In this document: positions 34,547 through 42,112 of the stretch, one piece after another
How the letters are laid out: each line of letters starts with the position of its first letter
Position numbering within the stretch: position 1 is the first letter of the stretch
Source: an uncultured Prevotella sp.
GTDB lineage: Bacteria; Bacteroidota; Bacteroidia; Bacteroidales; Bacteroidaceae
Length of the DNA: 62,363 nucleotides
Reading direction: 5' to 3'
Assembly (NCBI GenBank): GCA_946548065.1
Contig: CAMNPM010000008.1
Location: 1 to 62,363, forward strand
Program-made: the position numbers and the translations under genes
Notes under the pieces: generated by a model
What the model saw: the letters and a program-made list of their open reading frames with translations, nothing else
Database searches by the model: none
What the model was told of the DNA's origin: nothing

Positions 34547-37500
34547 AAAGAATCACTACTATACTGTCTGTGCTGCTCCTGGCGCTATCTGCCCAAGGGC
34601 AAGACACCACCCGCCCCTGGACCTTCTGGTACTGGATGTACGGAGCTGTCAGCGAGGCTGGCATCCGCGCCGACCTGAAGGCCATGAAGGATGTAGGCTT
34701 GGGCGGCTGCTACCTGATGCCCATCCGTGGGGCTGTGGAGAAGCCTGAATACGAAGGAAAGGCCGATGCGCTGAGCGATAACTTCTGGCGCATGATAGAC
34801 CTATCGCTGCAACAGGCCGACTCGTTAGGTCTGGACATGGGCATTCATATCTGCGACGGCTTTGCTTTAGCAGGCGGTCCCTGGATACGCCCAGAGGAGT
34901 CGATGCAGAAGATTGTCTACTGCGACACCATCATGGTAGGCAGCTTAGAAAAGATAATCCACCAGAAGGGCGGCCTGAAACTGGCTCGCCCGCAGGGCTA
35001 TGAGGGCTACTATGAGGACATTGCCACCTATGCCATCCCCCTGACTCGCGCGTCGTTCCATCCCTTCCCCTACAACTTCAACCTGCAGCGCGACTTGGAA
35101 AAAGTGCCTATTACGATGTCGTCCACGATGACGCGCAATGCCAAGGGTGTCTTCGCAGCATCAGAGGATGCCTGGATAGCTATCGACATGGGAGCCAAGC
35201 GCCTGTTTACCAACATCGAGATAGCTGCCAATGGCACCAATATCCAAGGGCAGCGCTTAGCTGTGGAGGTGAGTGACGATGGCATCGACTATCGGCTGGT
35301 CAAGCAGTTGGTGCCTCCCCGTCAGGGCTGGCAGAACTACGACCACCACACCACCTTCGCCATTCCTCCCACTGAGGGCCGCTACTGGCGACTATCATGG
35401 ACTCCCAAGCGCACGGAGCCAGGCAGCGAGGACCTGGATGCCGCCAAGTGGCGCCCACGCTTAGGACTGAAGAATGCCACCTTCTACAGTCAGCCCCGCA
35501 TTGACAACTGGGAGGGCAAGGCTGGCTACGTGTGGCGCATTGCTCCCAAGGCCTCAGCCAAGGAACTGCCAGACAGCATTTGTTGGAAACAGCGCGAGAT
35601 AGCCCGTCTGACGCTGGATGGCGATAAGGTGACGGGCTTCAGCCTGCAGAACATAGACCTCGACTATCAGGTTTATCGCATCATCCGCATTGGCCATACC
35701 TCTACGGGACACACCAATGCTACGGCTGGTGGTGCCAAGGGTCTGGAGTGCGACAAGTTCTCGCCTGAGGCAGTGCGGAAGCAGGTGGACGCATGGTTTG
35801 GGCAGTTCAAGCGGCGCCCCCATGCGGAGGTCATCAAGTACCTGCATGTCGACTCGTGGGAGTGTGGTTCGCAGAACTGGGGCTACCAGTTTGCACAGGA
35901 GTTCCAAAAGCGTCGTGGCTACGACCTGCTCCCTTGGTTGCCCGTAATGGTGGGCATCCCCATCGAATCAGCTGCGAAGAGCGACGAGGTGTTACGCGAT
36001 GTGCGCCTGACCATCAACGAGCTCATCAACGAGAAGTTCTTTGCCACCGTAGCCCAGAAGGCGCGCGACTATGGCGTGGGGTTGTCCTCGGAAAGCGTGG
36101 CTCCCACGATGGTGTCCGATGGCATGGACCATTATAAGTATGCAGACATCCCCATGGGCGAATACTGGCTCAACTCGCCTACCCACGACAAGCCCAACGA
36201 CATGCTGGACGCTATCAGCGGAGCCCATGTCTACGGTAAGCAAATCGTTCAGGCAGAGGGCTTTACGGAGGTGCGTGGCGTATGGGATGAGACACCTGCC
36301 AGCATCAAGCCGCTATTGGACCGAAACTTCGCCTTGGGCATGAACCGCCTGTTCTTTCATGTCAATACGCATAACCCCTGGCTCAACCGCAAACCGGGCA
36401 TGACGCTCGACGGCATCGGACTCTTCTTCCAGCGCGACCAGACGTGGTTCCCTGAGGCCAAGGCTTTTGTCGACTATGTCACGCATTGCCAGCAGCTGTT
36501 GCAACAGGGCAAGCCCGTGGTCGACATTGCCGTCTATACGGGTGAGGAGATGCCTCGGCGCGCCTTCACCCCTGACCGCATCGTACCCATGCTGCCAGGA
36601 CTCTTCGGTGCAGAGCGCGTAGCCTCAGAGCGCAAGCGTCTTGCCAACGTTGGTCAGCCAATGGTGGAGTCGCCCGTAGGTGTGTGGCACTCAGCCGGCA
36701 TCGTAGACCTGAAGGACTGGATTAATCCGCTGCATGGCTATCAGTACGACTCGATGAACAAGGATGCCCTGCTCCATCAGCCCTTCCATTATAAAGCATT
36801 AGTAGTACCCCAGCGGCTTCAGGTTTCCCCTGAAGCCCAGGCCCGCATCGCAGAACTGCGCCAGCAAGGTGTACTCATCATCGACCAGCCCTACAGGGAA
36901 GCTACCCTGAGGGACATCGCCCCAGATGTCGTACTGCCTGAAGGCATTGCCTACTGCCACCGCCAAACGGAAGAGAAAGACATCTATTTTCTCGCGAACC
37001 AGACCGCACAGGAGCAGACCTTTACGCCCGTCTTCCGTTCCAAAGGCCAGACTGCCGTGCTCTACAATCCCGTAACAGACGAAAGTTGTCTGTTCAGCGG
37101 CTCGCTCACCCTGCCCGCCTACGGCTCTGCATTTGTTGTCACGCTTTCCACAAAATATTCCCAAGGTGGGAATGTTTTATTCCCAGGGTGGGAATGTTTT
37201 ATTCCCAGGGTGGGAATATTTTCTGCCTCGCATTGGGATATCCACTTCCGCGAGAGCAACATCACGCTGAAAGACCAGCCGCTGTTCGACTGGAGCCAGC
37301 ACGAGGACGAGCGCATCCGCTACTTCAGCGGACATGCCCGCTACAGCACCACGCTGAAGCTCAAGTCGAAGGAGATACCCACTGGGCGCACATGGCTCTC
37401 GCTGCCTAACGTGAAGGACGTCGCCCATGTTTGGGTGAACGGCCGTGACTGCGGCATCGCCTGGACAGCGCCCTATGAGGCAGAGATAACGGGTACACTC

Positions 37501-37683
37501 CAGAAGGGCAAGAACCTAATAGAGATAGAGGTGGTGAATACGTGGCACAATGCCCTGCGGGGATGGGACTTGGGCAAGGCTCCCTATGAGGGCATCTGGA
37601 CCAATGCCCGCTATCGCACCAAGGGCGAGGGCTTGTTGCCTGCAGGATTATTGGAACCTCCAGTATTGAAATTTGAGAAATAG
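34543..37683 (+). CDS. GH106-like alpha-L-rhamnosidase with an in-frame repeat insertion
   Basis: 1046 residues with a signal peptide (MKRITTILSVLLLALSAQGQ). The start of the mature protein (WYWMYGAVSEAGIRADLKAM, VGLGGCYLMPIRG) is typical of GH106, calcium-dependent inverting alpha-L-rhamnosidases. HVDSWECGSQNW around Glu440 is another conserved catalytic-domain motif. The C-terminal jelly roll (WLSLPNVKDVAHVWVNGRDCGIAW) is a sugar-binding domain. Residues ~872-893 (GGNVLFPGWECFIPRVGIF) are encoded by three 22-bp tandem repeats; 66 bases keep the frame. It overlaps GH2 by four bases and is followed 7 bp later by an acetylesterase gene. Confidence 0.87.
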   Translation: MKRITTILSVLLLALSAQGQDTTRPWTFWYWMYGAVSEAGIRADLKAMKDVGLGGCYLMPIRGAVEKPEYEGKADALSDNFWRMIDLSLQQADSLGLDMGIHICDGFALAGGPWIRPEESMQKIVYCDTIMVGSLEKIIHQKGGLKLARPQGYEGYYEDIATYAIPLTRASFHPFPYNFNLQRDLEKVPITMSSTMTRNAKGVFAASEDAWIAIDMGAKRLFTNIEIAANGTNIQGQRLAVEVSDDGIDYRLVKQLVPPRQGWQNYDHHTTFAIPPTEGRYWRLSWTPKRTEPGSEDLDAAKWRPRLGLKNATFYSQPRIDNWEGKAGYVWRIAPKASAKELPDSICWKQREIARLTLDGDKVTGFSLQNIDLDYQVYRIIRIGHTSTGHTNATAGGAKGLECDKFSPEAVRKQVDAWFGQFKRRPHAEVIKYLHVDSWECGSQNWGYQFAQEFQKRRGYDLLPWLPVMVGIPIESAAKSDEVLRDVRLTINELINEKFFATVAQKARDYGVGLSSESVAPTMVSDGMDHYKYADIPMGEYWLNSPTHDKPNDMLDAISGAHVYGKQIVQAEGFTEVRGVWDETPASIKPLLDRNFALGMNRLFFHVNTHNPWLNRKPGMTLDGIGLFFQRDQTWFPEAKAFVDYVTHCQQLLQQGKPVVDIAVYTGEEMPRRAFTPDRIVPMLPGLFGAERVASERKRLANVGQPMVESPVGVWHSAGIVDLKDWINPLHGYQYDSMNKDALLHQPFHYKALVVPQRLQVSPEAQARIAELRQQGVLIIDQPYREATLRDIAPDVVLPEGIAYCHRQTEEKDIYFLANQTAQEQTFTPVFRSKGQTAVLYNPVTDESCLFSGSLTLPAYGSAFVVTLSTKYSQGGNVLFPGWECFIPRVGIFSASHWDIHFRESNITLKDQPLFDWSQHEDERIRYFSGHARYSTTLKLKSKEIPTGRTWLSLPNVKDVAHVWVNGRDCGIAWTAPYEAEITGTLQKGKNLIEIEVVNTWHNALRGWDLGKAPYEGIWTNARYRTKGEGLLPAGLLEPPVLKFEK
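37157..37222 (+). repeat. Three 22-bp palindromic tandem repeats inside the GH106-like gene
   Basis: Units at 37157-37178, 37179-37200 and 37201-37222 are nearly identical; the core is ATTCCCAGGGTGGGAATG followed by a T run. Each unit contains the dyad TTCCCA/TGGGAA. Because 22 is not a multiple of three, the copies are read in three different frames, yet none introduces a stop. Confidence 0.9.
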
Positions 37684-37690
37684 TAAAGAT

Positions 37691-39199
37691 ATGAGACGCA
37701 TCGTTTTATTTTTTATTTTCTGTTTATTATTTAGCCCCATCGGGGCGCGAGTCAAGCTGCCTGCCTTCTTTGCAGACAACATGGTGCTGCAACAGCAGTC
37801 GGAGTGTAACCTGTGGGGATGGACGGAGCCTGGGAAGAAGGTCACCGTCAGTACCTCGTGGGATAAGAAGGCCTATATGGTGACAGCAAATAAGGACGGA
37901 CGCTTCGAGGTAAAGGTGAAGACACCCGAGGCTGGTGGCCCCTACGACATCATGTTTGACACCAGTGCCAAAAGAGAAACCGCCATTCAAAAAGCCTCCC
38001 CTATGGGGGGAGGTCTGGAGGGGGCTGTCACCTTACACAACGTGATGATTGGCGAGGTATGGATATGCTCAGGCCAGTCGAACATGGAGATGCAGATGAA
38101 GGGCTTTAAGCAGCAGCCGGTGGAAGGAACGACAGAGGAACTGCTGCGCTGTCGTGATGCACAGCTCCGCCTGTTTACCGTGAAGCGTCATGCCTCGCTG
38201 ACACCTGTCGACAGTGTGACAGGCCACTGGGACGAGGCCAACAGTGCCAGTGTGCGCGACTTCTCGGCCACTGCCTACTACTTCGGGCGGGCCTTGCGCT
38301 CTACCTTAGGTGTACCCGTTGGACTCATCGTCACCTCCTGGGGCGGTTCAGCTTGCGAGGCCTGGATGCAGGCTGAATGGCTGAAGGCATTTCCCAAGGT
38401 CAACCAGCATGTCACACAGCAGGATGTTGACAAGCTGAAGCAACGTTGTCCTACTGCCCTCTATAATGGACAGCTGAAGCCCCTCATCGGCTATACGATG
38501 AAGGGTGCCATCTGGTATCAGGGCGAAGACAACATCCCCCGCTACGACTACTATGCGCCACTGATGGCACGTATGGTACAAGGCTGGCGCGATGACTGGA
38601 AGCAGGGCGAGTTCCCGTTCTACTACTGTCAGATAGCACCCTACGACTACTCGCTCATTGGCTGGAAAGACTCGCAGCTGTTGCGCGAACAGCAGCTGAA
38701 GGCTGAGGGCCTGATTCCCAATGCCCGCATGGCAGTGCTGATGGATGCCGGACTGGAGTATGGCATCCACCCTCGTAAGAAGCGGCAGGCTGGCGAGCGA
38801 CTGGCACTCCTGGCACTTAGCAACACCTATAATGTGAAAGGTCTGCCCGACTTTGCCGCCTATAAAGAGATGACCATCCAGAACGACACTTGCGTCATCA
38901 GTTTCGACCGCAGCAAAGAATGGGTCTACTTTGAGCACGGCACCACCTCGCAGAACTTCGAGGTGGCTGGTCAGGACCGTGTGTTCCATCCTGCCTCGAA
39001 GGTATGGGTGAGCCGCAACCGCGTCTATGTGGTATCTGACCAAGTAAAGGCGCCTGCCGCTGTGCGCTATGCTTGGCGCGACTGGGTAGAAGGCGACCTG
39101 ATGCACGACGGACTGCCCGTCAGTTCGTTCCGCACGGACAACTGGGAAACACAGCCCGTCAGCACTCAGACTGGAAAAGACTATAATAACCCACAATAA
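37691..39199 (+). CDS. Sialate O-acetylesterase-like SGNH hydrolase
   Basis: 502 residues from the ATG at 37691, which gives a signal peptide (MRRIVLFFIFCLLFSPIGA); a TTG 18 bases upstream lies within the previous gene. The SGNH/SASA block is ICSGQSNMEMQ with Ser130 as the likely nucleophile, followed by GAIWYQGEDN and a C-terminal jelly-roll-like part. The family removes acetyl groups from sugars; in this context acetylated pectin or hemicellulose is more likely than sialic acid. Residues ~100-112 (KASPMGGGLEGAV) come from an inserted G/C-rich DNA repeat (37990-38025). Confidence 0.88.
   Translation: MRRIVLFFIFCLLFSPIGARVKLPAFFADNMVLQQQSECNLWGWTEPGKKVTVSTSWDKKAYMVTANKDGRFEVKVKTPEAGGPYDIMFDTSAKRETAIQKASPMGGGLEGAVTLHNVMIGEVWICSGQSNMEMQMKGFKQQPVEGTTEELLRCRDAQLRLFTVKRHASLTPVDSVTGHWDEANSASVRDFSATAYYFGRALRSTLGVPVGLIVTSWGGSACEAWMQAEWLKAFPKVNQHVTQQDVDKLKQRCPTALYNGQLKPLIGYTMKGAIWYQGEDNIPRYDYYAPLMARMVQGWRDDWKQGEFPFYYCQIAPYDYSLIGWKDSQLLREQQLKAEGLIPNARMAVLMDAGLEYGIHPRKKRQAGERLALLALSNTYNVKGLPDFAAYKEMTIQNDTCVISFDRSKEWVYFEHGTTSQNFEVAGQDRVFHPASKVWVSRNRVYVVSDQVKAPAAVRYAWRDWVEGDLMHDGLPVSSFRTDNWETQPVSTQTGKDYNNPQ
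37990..38025 (+). repeat. GCCTCCCCTATGGGGGGAGG repeat embedded in the acetylesterase gene
   Basis: CCTCCCC and GGGGAGG form an inverted repeat around TAT(GG), followed by TCTGGAGGGGGCT. The same kind of element occurs in intergenic DNA at 39205-39320. Here it is read in frame as ASPMGGGLEGA. Confidence 0.6.
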
Positions 39200-39204
39200 A
39201 AAAA

Positions 39205-39320
39205 GCCTCCACCCCACACCCTCCCAAAGAGAGAATCCCAAAGAGAGAAAGCCTCCCGCACCCCCCTCCCAAAGAGAGAAAAGCCCTCCCCCCACCCCCC
39301 TCCTGTAGAGGGGGCTTATG
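39205..39320. repeat. C-rich repeat cluster between the esterase and GH2 genes
   Basis: AAAGAGAGAA occurs at 39226, 39240 and 39271, each preceded by CCC and separated by runs such as GCCTCCCGCACCCCCCTCCC. The cluster ends with CCTGTAGAGGGGGCTTATGG. It fills most of the 162-bp gap between 39199 and 39362. No clear promoter was seen in it. Confidence 0.65.
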
Positions 39321-39361
39321 GAGGAAATATAATCAAGCAATAGAACGAAAAATAGGTTTTT

Positions 39362-42067
39362 ATGAAAAAGAGAGTTTTATTTGTTACACTGACTCTTATC
39401 TCCACTATCCTCTCCAATAGTCCCCTTTACGGGAGGGGGTTGGGGGAGACTTACTCCGTCGCCGGCCTCTTCCCCTTGGAGAACAGCGGACGCCTGGTCT
39501 GGAACTTCAACGCTGCCTGGCGCTTCCATTTAGGCGATGCCGCTGGCGCAGAAGCAAAGGACTACGATGATCAGTCGTGGCAGGTGGTCAGCACACCCCA
39601 CACCGTACAGCTCATGCCTGCCGAGGCCAGCGGATGCCGCAACTATCAGGGCATCGCCTGGTACCGCAAGCACTTCCGTATGCCCAAGGAGTGCGAGGGG
39701 CGCGATGTCACCCTCCACTTCGAGGCCATCATGGGCAAGCAGACCCTCTATGTCAATGGAAAAGAGGTCAAACAGCATGAAGGCGGCTACCTGCCCATCA
39801 CCCTGAACCTCACCGCCCTTGGCTGTGCCGCAGGCGACGACATCCTCATCGCCATCAAGGCTGACAACAGCGACGACAAGACCTACCCTCCAGGCAAGAA
39901 GCAGATGACGCTCGACTTCGCCTACCACGGAGGCATCTATCGCGACGTATGGCTCATTGCCAAAAACAAGGTGGCCATCACCGATGCCGTAGAGGAGGCA
40001 AAGGTGGCTGGCGGTGGCATCTTCGTGCATTATGCCAACATCAGCGAGAAGAGTGCTGAGGTCTTCATCAATACCGAGGTGCGCAACAGCGACACCCGCC
40101 CTCACACCGTCACTATAGAAAATGCCCTGCCCGATGCAACATTGTATCGGACTACCAAGGTCACCCTGAAGCCAGGCGAGACGCGCACCGTCACCCAGCA
40201 CTTCACCGTCAAGAACCCACAGCTATGGTCACCAGAGTCACCTTATCTATATACCCTTGCCACACGCATCCTTGAAGGCAAGAGGTCGGTCGACGGAGGT
40301 ATCACCCACATTGGCATCCGCTCCTTCGAGTTCGTCCGTACCGACGATGCCAAAGGCCGCCAGCCCGGCTTCTATCTCAACGGCCGCCGCTACCACCAGC
40401 TGGTAGGCGCCAACCGTCACCAGGACTTCGCCTACGTGGGCAACGCCCTGCCCAACTCGCAGCAATGGCGCGACGCCAAGCGACTCAAGGATGCGGGCTT
40501 CACCATCATCCGTACGGCCCACTATCCGCAAGACCCATCGTTCATGGATGCCTGCGACGAGCTGGGACTCTTCATCATCGTGGCCACACCCGGCTGGCAG
40601 TATTGGAACAAGGAGCCTGGCTGGGACAAGAAGGTACATGAGAACACGCGCGCCATCATCCGCCGCGACCGCAACCACCCCTCCGTACTCATGTGGGAAC
40701 CCATCCTCAACGAGACGCGCTATCCTGAATCCTTCGCCCTGGAGGCCCTGCAGATTACCAAAGACGAATATCCCTATCCCTACCGCCCTGTCGCCGCTGC
40801 CGACATGCACTCTGCAGGTGTGGCTGCCAACTACGACGTAGTGTATGGCTGGCCGGGCGACGATTTCGCGTCCGACGGTTTACCCGCCGGAGACCCTGCC
40901 AAGATTCGCCAGCCCATCTTCACCCGTGAGTTTGGCGAGCTGGTGGACGACTGGTATGCCCACAACAACCTGAACCGTGCCTCGCGCTCCTGGGGCGAGC
41001 GACCCATGCTGACACAAGCCCTCTCGCTGCTCCGTAGCACCAACGAGCTCTACAAGACTACGGGCCAGTTTATCGGCGGCTGCCAGTGGCACCCCTTCGA
41101 CCATCAGCGCGGCTATCATCCCGACCCCTACTGGGGTGGCATCTACGATGCCTTCCGTCAGCCCAAGACTGCCCTGAATATGTTTAAGGCGCGCCTGATA
41201 CCCGCTAGCGAGCAGCCCTACCTGACCATCGCCCATGAGATGACACAGTTCTCGGAGCGCGATGTCACCATATTCAGCAACTGCGACAGCGTACGCCTGA
41301 CCATGTACGATGGCGAGCACTGCTGGACGGAGCCCGTCCAGTCTGATGCTGTATCACAGCAACAAAACGGCCAGGCCCGGCATACCGGTGGCTATGCCCT
41401 CTTCCGCGATGCCTGGGACTTTTTCGAAGCCCGCAACTGGAGCTACACCAAGCGCAACTGGCAACAGGTGAAGATGGTGGCCGAGGGCATCATCGACGGC
41501 AAGGTGGTCTGCCGCGAGGAGAAGATGCCGTCGCGTCGCAGCACCAAGCTACAGCTACGCGCCGACGAGATGGGCAAGCACTTGGTGGCCGACGGCTCCG
41601 ACTTTATTGTCGTCATCTGCGAGGTGACCGACGATTTAGGCCATGTCCGCCGACTGGCCAAGGAGAACATCCGCTTCACCATTGAGGGTGAGGGCGAGAT
41701 CATCGGCGACGCCAGCATCTGTGCCAACCCGCGGGCCGTAGAATGGGGCTCGGCTCCCGTGCTCATCCGTTCTACCCGTCAGGCTGGCAAGATCAAGGTC
41801 AAGGCTGAAGTGCAGTTCCCAGGCACCCACGCCCCTACTCCTGCCGAGCTGGAGATAGAAAGCATCCCCTACAATATGCCCATGTGCTTCGATGAAACTA
41901 GCGCAACTAGTCTAACTAGTTCTACTAGAAATACTAGTACTACTAGTCTTACTAGTACTTCTAGTACTTCTAGTGCTACCAGCCCCTCCACGCTCTCTGA
42001 GGCCGAGAAAGCCCGGATGCTCCAGGAGGTAGAAGCCCAACAGGCTGACTTCGGACTGCAAAAATAA
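39362..42067 (+). CDS. GH2 family glycoside hydrolase with a Ser/Thr-rich tail segment
   Basis: 901 residues. The N-terminal hydrophobic stretch (VLFVTLTLISTILSN) is a signal peptide whose cleavage region is altered by an inserted repeat (SPLYGRGLGE). GH2 layout: jelly roll (WNFNAAWRFHLGDAAG), Ig-like, TIM-barrel. The acid/base is Glu451 in WEPILNETRYP and the nucleophile is probably Glu523 in FTREFGELVDD. Substrate may be beta-galactoside, -glucuronide or -mannoside. Residues ~846-875 are a Thr/Ser stretch encoded by ten 9-bp units, followed by a short helical end. Last enzyme of the operon, ahead of the regulator gene. Confidence 0.9.
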   Translation: MKKRVLFVTLTLISTILSNSPLYGRGLGETYSVAGLFPLENSGRLVWNFNAAWRFHLGDAAGAEAKDYDDQSWQVVSTPHTVQLMPAEASGCRNYQGIAWYRKHFRMPKECEGRDVTLHFEAIMGKQTLYVNGKEVKQHEGGYLPITLNLTALGCAAGDDILIAIKADNSDDKTYPPGKKQMTLDFAYHGGIYRDVWLIAKNKVAITDAVEEAKVAGGGIFVHYANISEKSAEVFINTEVRNSDTRPHTVTIENALPDATLYRTTKVTLKPGETRTVTQHFTVKNPQLWSPESPYLYTLATRILEGKRSVDGGITHIGIRSFEFVRTDDAKGRQPGFYLNGRRYHQLVGANRHQDFAYVGNALPNSQQWRDAKRLKDAGFTIIRTAHYPQDPSFMDACDELGLFIIVATPGWQYWNKEPGWDKKVHENTRAIIRRDRNHPSVLMWEPILNETRYPESFALEALQITKDEYPYPYRPVAAADMHSAGVAANYDVVYGWPGDDFASDGLPAGDPAKIRQPIFTREFGELVDDWYAHNNLNRASRSWGERPMLTQALSLLRSTNELYKTTGQFIGGCQWHPFDHQRGYHPDPYWGGIYDAFRQPKTALNMFKARLIPASEQPYLTIAHEMTQFSERDVTIFSNCDSVRLTMYDGEHCWTEPVQSDAVSQQQNGQARHTGGYALFRDAWDFFEARNWSYTKRNWQQVKMVAEGIIDGKVVCREEKMPSRRSTKLQLRADEMGKHLVADGSDFIVVICEVTDDLGHVRRLAKENIRFTIEGEGEIIGDASICANPRAVEWGSAPVLIRSTRQAGKIKVKAEVQFPGTHAPTPAELEIESIPYNMPMCFDETSATSLTSSTRNTSTTSLTSTSSTSSATSPSTLSEAEKARMLQEVEAQQADFGLQK
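39419..39450 (+). repeat. G-rich repeat embedded in the GH2 signal-peptide region
   Basis: GTCCCCTTTACGGGAGGGGG and the following TTGGGGGAGAC match the element family at 37990 and 39205. It encodes SPLYGRGLGE exactly at the expected signal cleavage zone. Confidence 0.55.
41897..41986 (+). repeat. Ten 9-bp units with an ACTAGT core inside the GH2 gene
   Basis: Units start every nine bases from 41897 (ACTAGCGCA) to 41978 (ACCAGCCCC). Seven begin ACTAG, two begin TCTAGT, and six contain the full palindrome ACTAGT. The period keeps frame and encodes a (T/S)-S-x repeat. CTAG is generally scarce in bacterial DNA, which makes the cluster stand out. Confidence 0.85.
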
Positions 42068-42076
42068 GTAAATCTT

Positions 42077-42107
42077 TTTGCGTTTTCAAAAAATCTTCGT
42101 ACTTTTG
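42077..42107 (+). promoter_or_regulatory. Promoter of the HTCS-like regulator gene
   Basis: TTTG at 42077-42080 and TACTTTTG at 42100-42107 are 19 bases apart. The ATG at 42113 is only 5 bases after the box, which predicts a leaderless mRNA. Confidence 0.75.
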
Positions 42108-42112
42108 TCCCC

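Noticed and set aside
37157..37222. CRISPR remnant in the GH106-like gene
   Set aside because: Three contiguous 22-bp copies without spacers inside an open reading frame.
37673..37690. Upstream TTG start for the acetylesterase
   Set aside because: It would overlap the GH106 gene and put charged residues before a signal peptide that starts cleanly at the ATG at 37691.
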